This document shows positions 1 to 7,414 of a stretch of DNA of 64,000 nucleotides, piece after piece. A program made the position numbers and the translations under genes. The stretch is from positions 434,001 through 498,000 of the forward strand of contig NZ_JADKYR010000002.1 of the NCBI RefSeq assembly GCF_015354335.1, written 5' to 3'. Source of the DNA: Methylophilus sp. 13. Its GTDB lineage: Bacteria; Pseudomonadota; Gammaproteobacteria; Burkholderiales; Methylophilaceae. The notes beneath the pieces are model-generated. The model ran no database searches, was not told where the DNA came from, and saw only the letters and a list, made by a program, of their open reading frames with translations. Positions within the stretch are counted from its first letter, which is position 1. Each line of letters opens with the position of its first letter.

Positions 1-2
1 CG

Positions 3-440
3 CGTGCATGGCAATTGTTTGAGCAGTCTGTGCATAGCCAATTGGGCAGCACAACATGGCAGCGCAGCTGGTCATTTGGTGCACTGGTCAGCCTCTGCGT
101 GATCTGGATGAGCTTGAGTACGGCCCCACACAAGCCTGTCACAGAAGAGGCCTCCCCATTAGAGACCGCAGTCAGCCACGCTGGCGGCGGCACGGCAGAC
201 CCGGTGACATTGAGTTTACTCAACCTGGCCTACCAGAAAATGCAAAGTGGCAGTTGCCAGTTACCGCAGGCAGCGATGTTACCAGAAGCCCAGCGTCAGG
301 CCTTTTTGATGTTTGTGACTGAAGGCAAGGTGGATGTGGAGCAAGTGGAGCATTTAAGACAAGCCCTGGGCTATGTCAGCTGCTTGTATCCGCAAGAGTT
401 GATGCGTCCGCAAGGACGGGATCGTTTACCAAGAGAATAA
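3..440 (+). CDS. Hypothetical membrane-anchored protein, 5' end probably cut by the window edge
   Basis: The reading frame is open from base 3, and the first possible start is a TTG at 15 with no visible ribosome site, so the gene probably begins outside the window. About 20 residues in there is one hydrophobic segment (FGALVSLCVIWMSL), followed by a soluble part with two cysteines (SGSC and YVSC). A single membrane anchor with a non-cytoplasmic C-terminal part is inferred. I do not recognise the family. It ends 40 bp before the tetR gene on the same strand and could be co-transcribed with it. Confidence 0.5.
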   Translation, partial: RAWQLFEQSVHSQLGSTTWQRSWSFGALVSLCVIWMSLSTAPHKPVTEEASPLETAVSHAGGGTADPVTLSLLNLAYQKMQSGSCQLPQAAMLPEAQRQAFLMFVTEGKVDVEQVEHLRQALGYVSCLYPQELMRPQGRDRLPRE

Positions 441-479
441 AAATACTAGCCCTGAATCGGGAAAAAAGGGATATACCAG

Positions 480-1034
480 ATGAACATGCGAGATAAAATT
501 CTGAACATTGCAAGCACGCTGTTTGACAGCCGCGGCATCCAGGCTTCTGGCGTGGATACCATTATCCTCGAAGCCGGGGTTGCCAAGGCGACGCTGTACA
601 AACACTTTCCGAGCAAGAATCTGCTGATTACCGCCTATTTGCGTGACAAATCGGACAAATTTTACGCCTGGCTCACCGCTCAACTCACCTCTCGCAAGGC
701 AGAGTCGCTGGAGTTATTGCTGTTATTGTGTGAATTGATGGAGCAATGGATCAGCCAGCCCGCGTTTCGCGGCCTGCCCTTTCACATTGCCGCCGTCGAA
801 TTTCCTGAGCAAGATCATCCGATCAATCAATACTCAGTGGTGCTATCCAAGGAGTTGCAAGGCTTTTTATGCAAGATTGCCCGCGACGCAGGCGCCAAAG
901 ACCCGGAAGCGCTCGGCCAGCAGTTGACCATTCTGTTTGAAGGCGCCGCCCTGGTGGAGCGCCTCACACCCAATACCGGCGCCGCCAACCGTGCCAAACT
1001 GGCGGCCATGACCTTGGTACGCAATGCCGTTTAA
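480..1034 (+). CDS. TetR/AcrR family transcriptional regulator
   Basis: This 184-residue protein has a typical TetR N-terminal helix-turn-helix. ILNIASTLFDSRG is followed by the recognition region AGVAKATLYKHFPSK at about residues 32-46, and a helical C-terminal ligand and dimer domain follows. Length is normal for the family. The start is supported by AAAAGGG at 464-470, 9 bp before the ATG; a second ATG lies two codons later. It ends 6 bp before the stop of a decayed tetR-like gene on the opposite strand. The ligand and target genes cannot be told from sequence. Confidence 0.85.
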   Translation: MNMRDKILNIASTLFDSRGIQASGVDTIILEAGVAKATLYKHFPSKNLLITAYLRDKSDKFYAWLTAQLTSRKAESLELLLLLCELMEQWISQPAFRGLPFHIAAVEFPEQDHPINQYSVVLSKELQGFLCKIARDAGAKDPEALGQQLTILFEGAALVERLTPNTGAANRAKLAAMTLVRNAV

Positions 1035-1040
1035 CCACGC

Positions 1041-1575
1041 TCAGTCGTTGTTTGGGTCGGCATGAAGTCTTGCGTCAATTACCGGCTCATGCTGCTGGCT
1101 ATCGACGCAAGCGCCTTCTGACTCGCCATGCACGGCTTTTAGGGTCATGCCTTGATGGACAGTCATTACCAGCTTGGCCAGTAAGCTCACCTCTACACTA
1201 GCTGCAATTTCTCCCGCTTGTACCGCAATCGAAAAGCGCTTGCCTAATTTCTGCTCCATGGTCATGCGATAACCATTCAAAAAGGCTTTCATGGCTTCGG
1301 CTTCGGTGCTGCAAGCCAGTGCGCCTTTGTATAACCAGATACCCGGCAGGATGGTGGGTTTTAGCCAGCATATTGGCGGCTTGCGTAGGGATGTGCTCTA
1401 TCACCTGTCGTGCGGTCGGCTGACTCAGCGCCGCTACCAGAAAGGCGGCAGGCCCCTGCAGGTATCGCTCGACGGCCTTCTGGTACAACGCTTTCTTGCA
1501 AGCATAGGCCGTGCCTTGTTCATCTGCATCGCTTCCATCAGCGTACTCTTACGGCCATATTCATAAATATATTGG
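1041..1575 (-). pseudogene. Decayed TetR/AcrR regulator with frameshifts and a lost N-terminus
   Basis: Reading the minus strand from about 1575 gives EYGRKSTLMEAMQMNKA, which resembles the second half of a TetR helix-turn-helix. After a frame change comes ALYQKAVERYLQGPAAFLVA and onward to HHPAGYLVIQ. A second frame change gives GALACSTEAEAMKAFLNGY and a C-terminal tail ending NND at the TGA at 1041-1043. Joined, these pieces read as the body of one TetR protein. At least two frameshifts, plus the absence of a recognisable start and first helices, make it non-functional. It converges on the intact tetR gene, but the two proteins are not obviously alike. Confidence 0.75.
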
Positions 1576-1644
1576 CAGAGATGCCAGCAAGGGGGGAGCA
1601 CTCAGGAGGCCACACTGAAAAAAGCGTCTACTTAGAATATATAC

Positions 1645-1806
1645 ATGCCGATACCGAACTGCCCACCTTACCGCAAACCTTGGCTACCGTTATTTTTACA
1701 GCCAATGTCATTCGAACTGACACTAGAAAACTGCAAATTCTGTCAGCATTTTGTTGATCACAGCTTGGCTGCAACGCTTAACCCAATGGCTCTTGCCCTC
1801 GCCTGA
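1645..1806 (+). CDS. Candidate small protein of 53 residues with a CxxC motif
   Basis: An ATG at 1645 opens a frame to the TGA at 1804-1806. The product begins MPIPNCPPYRKPW and contains ENCKFCQHF, a CxxC pair next to histidine. A strong intrinsic terminator begins 13 bp after the stop, which suggests that something is transcribed here on the plus strand. Against it, no convincing ribosome site precedes the ATG and I do not recognise the sequence. It could be a real small protein, the tail of a decayed gene, or chance. The rest of the 1576-1900 gap holds only the terminator and the arsR operator. Confidence 0.3.
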   Translation: MPIPNCPPYRKPWLPLFLQPMSFELTLENCKFCQHFVDHSLAATLNPMALALA

Positions 1807-1818
1807 ATAAACACACCC

Positions 1819-1840
1819 GCCCTGCCTTGCAGGGCTTTTT
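1819..1840 (+). terminator. Intrinsic terminator upstream of arsR
   Basis: GCCCTGC (1819-1825) and GCAGGGC (1829-1835) pair around a three-base loop and are followed by TTTTT. It acts on plus-strand transcripts and isolates the ars operon from upstream reading. Its presence implies a transcription unit in 1576-1818. Confidence 0.75.
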
Positions 1841-1887
1841 CTTCGCTGCAATCCCTGCTGTATTTTTTCAGCAGACACAGCACTTGA

Positions 1888-1913
1888 TATATTTCCATAT
1901 TTGTGGAAATATA
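1888..1913. promoter_or_regulatory. Probable ArsR operator (perfect 10-bp inverted repeat)
   Basis: TATATTTCCA (1888-1897) and TGGAAATATA (1904-1913) are perfect reverse complements with a six-base spacer. The repeat ends 5 bp before the arsR ATG and covers the region where the promoter and ribosome site must lie. ArsR/SmtB repressors usually bind AT-rich dyads at their own promoter, so autoregulation with release by As(III) is the likely reading. Binding is inferred. Confidence 0.7.
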
Positions 1914-1918
1914 GAAAC

Positions 1919-2257
1919 ATGAATAAAGAACAAGCGCTCACTGCACTGTCTGCCATTGCCCAATCAGCACGACTGGACATTTTTAGATGTCTGGTCCAGG
2001 CAGGGCCGGAAGGCTTGGCGGCCGGCGTGCTGTCAGACGCATTACAGATTGCGAACAGCACGCTGTCTTTTCATTTGAAGGCGCTGACCCATGCCAACCT
2101 GATTTGCGCCCGCCAGGAAAGCCGTTTTATTTATTACACGGCCAACTATGCACAGATGAATGGCTTGCTGGCTTATCTCACCGAAAACTGCTGTGGTGGC
2201 AATAGCGCCTGTTGCCCTGAGCTGCAATGTTTACCAACCTCCAAGGAAACCCGATGA
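1919..2257 (+). CDS. arsR: ArsR/SmtB family metalloregulator
   Basis: This 112-residue winged-helix repressor should repress the following arsenic genes until As(III) binds. The core SARLDIFRCLVQAG and the recognition helix region NSTLSFHLKALTHANLI are typical of ArsR. Cysteine pairs at the C-terminus (ENCCGG and SACCPE) are likely As(III) ligands, unlike the CVC pair in the DNA-binding helix of the E. coli plasmid type. I chose the ATG at 1919 because the longer in-frame start at 1901 lies inside the palindrome. The stop overlaps the next start by 4 bp (ATGA), so arsR and arsI are translationally coupled. Confidence 0.9.
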   Translation: MNKEQALTALSAIAQSARLDIFRCLVQAGPEGLAAGVLSDALQIANSTLSFHLKALTHANLICARQESRFIYYTANYAQMNGLLAYLTENCCGGNSACCPELQCLPTSKETR

Positions 2258-2712
2258 AACGTATGCACCTGCATGTCCGCGTGACCGATCTGCCACAGAG
2301 CATCCGCTTTTATTCGACGCTATTTGGGATTGGTCCTAGCGTTGAAAAGGCAGACTATGCCAAATGGATGCTTGAAGATCCGCGCGTGAATTTTGCCATC
2401 AGTGCCCGCGGCCAGGCACCGGGGCTGGATCACGTTGGCATCCAAGTAGAAACCGCCGCAGAACTGGAAGTGATTCAGGCACGATTGCAAGCGGCAGACA
2501 TGGCGGTGTTATCACAAACCGACACTACTTGTTGTTATGCCAAATCGGATAAACATTGGGTGCAGGACCCCTCTGGCCTGGCCTGGGAAAGCTATTTGAC
2601 GCTGGAAAGTGCACCTACATTTAACGATGCTGGGAAAACAACTGCTTCAGCCCCCTGCTGCACCCCGATGGCACAGCCAGTCAGTATTCAAATCAAAAAG
2701 AAGGATGTTTAA
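2254..2712 (+). CDS. arsI: ArsI/CadI family glyoxalase-fold protein (C-As lyase homologue)
   Basis: This 152-residue vicinal oxygen chelate protein starts MKRMHLHVRVTDL. It carries the vicinal cysteine pair TTCCYAKSDKHWV (Cys93-Cys94) that defines ArsI/CadI. Known ArsI enzymes are Fe(II)-dependent dioxygenases that split the carbon-arsenic bond of trivalent methyl- or aryl-arsenicals to As(III). His60 and Glu112 are plausible metal ligands. A cysteine pair near the C-terminus (SAPCC) may also bind arsenic. AAGGA precedes the chosen ATG. The neighbours arsR, acr3 and arsC support an arsenic role. CadI members were named for cadmium induction, so the exact substrate remains open. Confidence 0.85.
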   Translation: MKRMHLHVRVTDLPQSIRFYSTLFGIGPSVEKADYAKWMLEDPRVNFAISARGQAPGLDHVGIQVETAAELEVIQARLQAADMAVLSQTDTTCCYAKSDKHWVQDPSGLAWESYLTLESAPTFNDAGKTTASAPCCTPMAQPVSIQIKKKDV

Positions 2713-2716
2713 GCCG

Positions 2717-3757
2717 ATGACAAATCAAGCTTCAGGTATTGGAAATTTTGAGCGCCATCTGACCTGGTGGGTACTGGCGTGCATTATCACAGGCATAGCA
2801 CTGGGCAAACTTGCCCCAGATTTTTTTCAAGCGCTGGGAGCGTTGAAATGGGCAGAGGTGAACTTGCCCGTGGCCGCCCTGATCTGGCTCATGATTATCC
2901 CCATGCTGCTCAAGGTGGATTTTGGCGCCATGCGCGAGGTATTGGGCCATGCCAAAGGCATCACGGTCACCCTGGTGATTAACTGGCTGGTGAAGCCGTT
3001 TTCCATGGCCTTGCTCGCCTGGCTGTTCATTCGTCACCTGTTTGCCGACTGGTTACTCGCCAAGCAAATTGACAGTTATATTGCCGGGCTGATTTTACTG
3101 GCTGCCGCACCCTGTACAGCGATGGTATTTGTCTGGAGCAATTTATGTCAGGGTGAGCCCAAATTCACCTTGTCGCAGGTGGCCATCAATGATGCCATCA
3201 TGCTGATCGCGTTTGCCCCCCTGGTCGCACTCTTGCTGGGGCTATCCAGCATTATCATCCCCTGGCAAACCTTGCTGGTGTCAGTGAGCCTGTTTATCGT
3301 TGTGCCACTGATATTGAGTCAACTGCTACGGCATTGGCTGCTGGCAAAAGGGCCTCATCGATTCGCAGGCACCCTTCAAACCATCCACCCCTTTTCCATG
3401 TCAGCGTTATTGTTGACGCTGGTGTTGCTGTTTGCTTTTCAAGGCGGGCAAATCCTGTCGCAACCGTTGGTGATTGCCTTGCTGGCGGTGCCGATTTTGA
3501 TCCAGGTCTATTTCAACGCCCTGCTGGCCTACTGGCTGAATAAACAATTCAAGGTCGCCCATTGTGTGGCGGGCCCCTCTGCACTGATTGGCGCGTCTAA
3601 CTTTTTTGAACTTGCTGTGGCGACAGCGATTGCTTTGTTCGGGTTTGACTCGGGCGCCGCACTTGCAACAGTGGTCGGTGTGTTGATAGAAGTGCCAGTC
3701 ATGCTGTCTATCGTCGCCATCGTAAACCGTTCTAAACATTGGTATGAAAGTGTGTAA
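2717..3757 (+). CDS. acr3: ACR3 family arsenite efflux permease
   Basis: This 346-residue inner-membrane transporter has about ten hydrophobic segments. The conserved cysteine in the fourth segment (AAPCTAMVFVW, Cys133) is required for As(III) export in characterised ACR3 proteins. It should expel the As(III) produced by ArsC and ArsI using the proton-motive force. AAGAAGGA at 2698-2705 is well spaced for the ATG at 2717, whereas an ATG at 2705 would overlap that site. The gene begins 4 bp after the arsI stop and ends 1 bp before the chosen arsC start. Plasmid-type ArsB is a different family. Confidence 0.9.
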   Translation: MTNQASGIGNFERHLTWWVLACIITGIALGKLAPDFFQALGALKWAEVNLPVAALIWLMIIPMLLKVDFGAMREVLGHAKGITVTLVINWLVKPFSMALLAWLFIRHLFADWLLAKQIDSYIAGLILLAAAPCTAMVFVWSNLCQGEPKFTLSQVAINDAIMLIAFAPLVALLLGLSSIIIPWQTLLVSVSLFIVVPLILSQLLRHWLLAKGPHRFAGTLQTIHPFSMSALLLTLVLLFAFQGGQILSQPLVIALLAVPILIQVYFNALLAYWLNKQFKVAHCVAGPSALIGASNFFELAVATAIALFGFDSGAALATVVGVLIEVPVMLSIVAIVNRSKHWYESV

Positions 3758-3758
3758 T

Positions 3759-4232
3759 ATGCGCATCCTGTTTTTATGTACCGGCAACTCCTGCCGCTCC
3801 ATCATTGCCGAAGCCACCTTTAATCACCTTGCGCCAGCAGGCATGCGGGCACAAAGTGCCGGCAGCCATCCTACGGGTAAGGTGCATCCTCGCTCAATTG
3901 CCCTCCTGCAGGCCAAAGGCATTGCCACAACAGGCTATTTCAGCAAGTCCTGGGACGAGATTGGGGAAACACCTGACATTGTCATCACCGTCTGCAGCAA
4001 CGCAGCCGGTGAAACCTGCCCTGCCTATCTAGGCAATGTGCTCCGTGCACATTGGGGGGTGGATGATCCAGCCAAGGCGACTGGCACCGAGGCTGAGATT
4101 GCGGCCAGCTTTGAGCAAGCCTACCGGATTCTGCGCACGCGTATTGAAGCCTTCCTCAAGTTGGAAAGCACAATATATCAGGACAGAGTAGCGCTACAGG
4201 CCGTCTTGCAGCAGATAGGTCAACTCAGTTAA
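3759..4232 (+). CDS. arsC: Arsenate reductase, low-molecular-weight phosphatase (thioredoxin) type
   Basis: The 157-residue product MRILFLCTGNSCRS carries the CX5R phosphatase loop (Cys7 to Arg13). Further cysteines at 79 and 87 (TVCSNAAGETCP) match the redox relay of thioredoxin-coupled ArsC. The catalytic aspartate region is VDDPAKA. It reduces As(V) to As(III) for export by Acr3. An in-frame ATG at 3744 inside acr3 is an alternative start giving 162 residues; the shorter one fits the family N-terminus. It is the last gene of the ars operon. A few LMW tyrosine phosphatases look similar, but the extra cysteines and the operon settle the call. Confidence 0.9.
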   Translation: MRILFLCTGNSCRSIIAEATFNHLAPAGMRAQSAGSHPTGKVHPRSIALLQAKGIATTGYFSKSWDEIGETPDIVITVCSNAAGETCPAYLGNVLRAHWGVDDPAKATGTEAEIAASFEQAYRILRTRIEAFLKLESTIYQDRVALQAVLQQIGQLS

Positions 4233-4258
4233 GTAGCGCGTATGCTAGGTGGCAGCGC

Positions 4259-4495
4259 TTAGAAAGGTTTACGCGGCTCAAGGTGGCGGAAAATAATCCG
4301 GCCTTTGTCCATGTCATAAGGGGACATTTCAATGGTGATTTTATCGCCAGCCAAAATACGGATTTTGTGTTTGCGCATTTTGCCGCCGGTATAAGCGATC
4401 AACTCGTGACCATTATCCAACTTCACCCGATAACGGGCATCAGGCAAAATTTCCGTCACTGCACCCTGCATTTCGATTAATTCTTCTTTAGCCAT
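4259..4495 (-). CDS. infA: Translation initiation factor IF-1
   Basis: This 78-residue S1/OB-fold protein begins [20 protein letters not shown] and contains [20 protein letters not shown], the typical IF-1 core. It binds the ribosomal A site during initiation. It is slightly longer than the usual 72 residues and ends RHLEPRKPF. Many betaproteobacteria carry an additional infA outside the ribosomal protein operons. The isolated position next to a cold-shock gene suggests this may be such a copy, which is inference. Confidence 0.92.
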   Translation of the reverse strand: MAKEELIEMQGAVTEILPDARYRVKLDNGHELIAYTGGKMRKHKIRILAGDKITIEMSPYDMDKGRIIFRHLEPRKPF

Positions 4496-4531
4496 CGCTA
4501 TCCCCCTAAAAAGTAAGTCGTTTCAAAATAA

Positions 4532-4556
4532 AAAAGCCCGGAAACTCCGGGCTTTT
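4532..4556 (-). terminator. Intrinsic terminator of the cold-shock gene
   Basis: On the minus strand AAAAGCCCGG and CCGGGCTTTT (arms at 4547-4556 and 4532-4541) close a five-base loop and run into a T-rich tail. It lies between the cold-shock gene and infA, so the two are separate transcription units. Confidence 0.85.
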
Positions 4557-4596
4557 CTCGGAGGCTGCATACACAGCCTTGCCGAAAACCATTGAA

Positions 4597-4803
4597 TTAC
4601 TCAATGATTTGAATGTTTGCCGCTTGTTTGCCTTTAGGGCCTGTTGCCACTTCAAAGCTCACGCGTTGGTTTTCTTTGAGTGTTTTGAAGCCAGCAGATT
4701 GAATTGCAGAGAAGTGCGCGAACAAATCTTCGCCGCCGTTATCCGGAGTAATAAAACCAAAACCTTTAGAGTCGTTAAACCATTTAACAGAACCTGTCAC
4801 CAT
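4597..4803 (-). CDS. Cold-shock domain protein (CspA family)
   Basis: This 68-residue single OB-fold protein has RNP1 (KGFGFITP, about residues 13-20) and an RNP2-like DLFAHFSAI. Family members bind single-stranded RNA or DNA and act as RNA chaperones or antiterminators. RNP2 has Leu-Phe-Ala in place of the usual Val-Phe-Val. The 259-bp region upstream is long enough for the extended leader common in csp mRNAs. Confidence 0.93.
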   Translation of the reverse strand: MVTGSVKWFNDSKGFGFITPDNGGEDLFAHFSAIQSAGFKTLKENQRVSFEVATGPKGKQAANIQIIE

Positions 4804-4878
4804 AATAAATCCTTGTACAAAAAATAAAAATGCGGGCGGTTGCCCATTAAAACGAGGATCAAGATGGCGAGAAGTAAC

Positions 4879-4900
4879 GATAGAACCAAAAGATAGAACC
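4879..4900. repeat. Tandem 9-bp repeat in the cold-shock gene leader region
   Basis: GATAGAACC occurs at 4879-4887 and again at 4892-4900, separated by AAAA, so the period is 13 bp. It lies about 75-100 bp upstream of the cold-shock start codon, in the probable leader or promoter. Nothing else is evident in 4804-5062 beyond AT-rich promoter-like sequence around 4940-4985. Confidence 0.6.
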
Positions 4901-5062
4901 GGGGAACAACAACACTACTTGAACTTCGTGAGTTGGTACTATGCACGTAATATCAAATATTAGCAACAAGTATTTGACAAATTGAAAGATGCCGCGACAA
5001 TCTTCGTCAAAAACAGCATGTTGCCTTGATCAAGGCACAGGCTTTGCGTGCCGCATTGGGCC

Positions 5063-5989
5063 TCATTCCCAAGACTGCGGGATCGCGCTCACCAGATAAT
5101 CCATAAATGCGCGTACCTTGTTGGTCATGGCGTACTTGTCGCGATAACAGGCATAAAACTCTAAGGGGACGCTCTCGGCTGCCATCGCCTCCGGCTGTTG
5201 GGCGGAAGGCTGAAACAGCGGGATCAGCGTACCCTTTTTAATTGCGTGATTGACGACGAATGCAGCCAGGCGCGCAATTCCCGCCCCCGCCAAAGCAAGT
5301 TGAAAAATGGAGTCGATATCATTGCAAACGATGCTAGGGATGATTTCAGGCTCGTATAACATGCCATTGCGGTTAAAACTCCAGTTCAACAAGCGTCCAT
5401 CCACCGGGATGCGGAACAACAGGCAATCATGTTGCGATAAGTCTTCTGGGGTCTGAGGCAGGCCTTTGCGTTGCAGATAGTCCGGTGCAGCACAAAACAG
5501 TACGGGGACGCTCGCGATTTTCCTGGCAATCAGTCCAGGCTCTAGCTGCTGTTTGAAACGGATGCTGATATCGATATCCTCTGCCACATGATCCAGGCTA
5601 CGATCAGACAGAATCAGCTCCAGAGACACTTGCGGGAAACGGCGGCTAAATGCCGGGATCAACGGCATTAAGACATGACGGCCAAAAGCCACCGAGGAAC
5701 CAATCCGTAAGCGCCCCTGCGGTTGCCCGTGAAACTCGGTAATGGCCGATTGTGCCCTGGCCAGCACGTCTACCAGATGCTGGACCTCTGCATAATAAAG
5801 CGCACCACTTTCTGTCAGCGCCAGCTTGCGCGTGGTTCGCATCAACAAGCGCGTCCCCAATGACTTTTCCAGACGCTGGATATTCTGGCTGGCCGCTGCC
5901 GCCGTAATGCCTTGCAACCGCGCACCCGCCGCAATACTGCCGGCCTGTACCGCTTTTACAAAGCTTTCTATGCTTCTTAAGGTATCCAT
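5063..5989 (-). CDS. LysR family transcriptional regulator
   Basis: This 308-residue protein has an N-terminal winged helix (MDTLRSIESFVKAVQAGSIA, then ITAAAASQNIQRLEKSLGTRL) and a periplasmic-binding-like effector domain from about residue 90. It belongs to the class with the TTRKLALTESG wing common in proteobacterial LysR paralogues. It is divergent from the DUF2798 gene, with a perfect 12-bp inverted repeat immediately upstream of its ATG. Autoregulation and control of the neighbour are therefore likely. The effector is unknown. Confidence 0.88.
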   Translation of the reverse strand: MDTLRSIESFVKAVQAGSIAAGARLQGITAAAASQNIQRLEKSLGTRLLMRTTRKLALTESGALYYAEVQHLVDVLARAQSAITEFHGQPQGRLRIGSSVAFGRHVLMPLIPAFSRRFPQVSLELILSDRSLDHVAEDIDISIRFKQQLEPGLIARKIASVPVLFCAAPDYLQRKGLPQTPEDLSQHDCLLFRIPVDGRLLNWSFNRNGMLYEPEIIPSIVCNDIDSIFQLALAGAGIARLAAFVVNHAIKKGTLIPLFQPSAQQPEAMAAESVPLEFYACYRDKYAMTNKVRAFMDYLVSAIPQSWE

Positions 5990-6023
5990 AAACTATCGAA
6001 TAGCATGATTGATTCGATAGTTT
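5990..6023. promoter_or_regulatory. Probable LysR operator (perfect 12-bp inverted repeat)
   Basis: AAACTATCGAAT (5990-6001) and ATTCGATAGTTT (6012-6023) are exact reverse complements with a 10-bp spacer. The repeat abuts the lysR start codon and sits between the divergent genes. Its length and dyad structure suit a LysR binding site. Which regulator binds is inferred from position. Confidence 0.7.
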
Positions 6024-6107
6024 AACTTTATAGTGATTAAATCTTCAAGCCTCTACCCGACAACTGTGTGAGCTTTTATAGTGTCACCACACATTAGGAG
6101 AACCACC

Positions 6108-6362
6108 ATGAATCAAACCAGAACGACTTTCCGCAAGATCCCCAAGCAATTTACGCCTTATGTCTTTGCCTTTTTTATGGCAGGCATCATGGCCTTTTTG
6201 ATGTCTATGGTCATTGTAGCTGCCAACAGTGGCTTACAGGCCGGTTATGTGGCGCGTGTCATCCATGCTTATACACTTGCGATGCCTGTCGCTTTCTGTT
6301 GTGTGCTGATTGTGCGGCCTATTGTCATGCATTTGGTGAATCAGTTGGTCGAAACCCATTGA
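6108..6362 (+). CDS. DUF2798 family two-helix membrane protein
   Basis: This 84-residue protein has two hydrophobic segments, YVFAFFMAGIMAFLMSMVIV and then AMPVAFCCVLIVRPIVMHLV. The pattern and length fit DUF2798, small inner-membrane proteins of unknown function often found beside LysR genes. AGGAG at 6096-6100 fixes the ATG at 6108 over an in-frame upstream alternative. It is followed directly by a terminator, so it is probably the only gene controlled from the LysR operator on this side. Confidence 0.75.
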   Translation: MNQTRTTFRKIPKQFTPYVFAFFMAGIMAFLMSMVIVAANSGLQAGYVARVIHAYTLAMPVAFCCVLIVRPIVMHLVNQLVETH

Positions 6363-6382
6363 TGGCGTGAGCTGCCACAAAC

Positions 6383-6410
6383 AAAAACGGATACCAAGGT
6401 ATCCGTTTTT
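6383..6410. terminator. Bidirectional terminator between DUF2798 and PAP2 genes
   Basis: AAAAACGGATACC (6383-6395) and GGTATCCGTTTTT (6398-6410) form a perfect 13-bp stem. A-rich and T-rich edges let it work on both strands for the convergent genes on either side. Confidence 0.85.
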
Positions 6411-6437
6411 ACGCATGCTAACGCATGTGTATGGCGA

Positions 6438-6971
6438 TTAAAACAGCGGCGCGTACAAAGCGACCAGCGTGTACCCAATCAAGCCCCCTGCCAAGACGTC
6501 ACTCGGATAATGCAAGCCCAGCACGACACGTGAGATGCCAACTAACATGACAAACGGATAAACGACAGGAAACAGTTGCGGGTAATAATGCACGGCCACC
6601 ATGCCAAACGCCACCGCGTGCAAGGTATGCCCTGATGGAAAACTGAAGTAATCCAGCGGTGTGCCACTCAACAAGACATCCTGACGCACCTGAAAGGGTC
6701 GTGGACGGCTGGTGCGATGTTTCAACCATTTATAGACCAGTGTACCGCTCAGTCCTACGGTCAACATATGCAGGCAGACGTAAAGACCGTGCTGGCCTTG
6801 GCTGATGGCAATCACCAGCATGAGCAAATACCAGAACATACCATCGCCCATACGCGAAATGGCGCGAAACAGGTTGCGTATCAGGCGATATTGTCCGGTA
6901 TGGCTGACTTTGACACACAGTCGGCTATCGACCGACTGCACCCATCCCAGTGTTTGTTGTAGTTTCAGCAT
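6438..6971 (-). CDS. PAP2 superfamily membrane phosphatase
   Basis: This 177-residue inner-membrane protein shows all three PAP2 signature blocks: KHRTSRPRPF, PSGHT and SRVVLGLHYPSDV. It has about five hydrophobic segments. Family members dephosphorylate lipid phosphates such as undecaprenyl pyrophosphate or phosphatidylglycerophosphate, with the active site facing the periplasm. The substrate cannot be chosen from sequence. It is transcribed alone, with a 160-bp gap to the DUF2818 gene upstream that shows no clear feature. Confidence 0.85.
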   Translation of the reverse strand: MLKLQQTLGWVQSVDSRLCVKVSHTGQYRLIRNLFRAISRMGDGMFWYLLMLVIAISQGQHGLYVCLHMLTVGLSGTLVYKWLKHRTSRPRPFQVRQDVLLSGTPLDYFSFPSGHTLHAVAFGMVAVHYYPQLFPVVYPFVMLVGISRVVLGLHYPSDVLAGGLIGYTLVALYAPLF

Positions 6972-7131
6972 CGCAGGTCCTTTCCGGGGCTTCCCCCGAC
7001 TATGCTTGTTGGGTAAGCCTAGTCTGAACCGGATGCTTTAAATTAGCGTGAAAGATTGATGAATTAAATATGACGGGTGCTTATGCGATGAGCGCATGCC
7101 AAGGAGTAGCCCTTGTACATTCACGCAGGCT

Positions 7132-7413
7132 TTATTTCCAGAGTACCCGATAGACAAAGCCCGGGAATGAAAACACCAGAAACAGGCATAGCGTGACACT
7201 GTAGAACTCCCAGCCTTGCGGCCAGACTTGTCCCATCACATAACGCTCAACCAGGTAGCCAATCAGCAGCGTGATGAAATAGGCAGGCAACATGGCGGCA
7301 AAACGCTGCCATAGCTGCTGAATATTGCCGACCAAACCCAGCCACTTATCCGAAATCCAGGCCAGGTTTGCCAAAAACAACATGAGCAACAAAAAAATGA
7401 GTTTGGTAGCCAT
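7132..7413 (-). CDS. DUF2818 membrane protein at the end of the nuo operon
   Basis: This 93-residue protein has three hydrophobic segments and ends FPGFVYRVLWK. It follows nuoN after 1 bp. DUF2818 genes occupy this place in many betaproteobacteria, which suggests a link to complex I assembly or stability. No function is established to my knowledge. Confidence 0.75.
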   Translation of the reverse strand: MATKLIFLLLMLFLANLAWISDKWLGLVGNIQQLWQRFAAMLPAYFITLLIGYLVERYVMGQVWPQGWEFYSVTLCLFLVFSFPGFVYRVLWK

Positions 7414-7414
7414 C

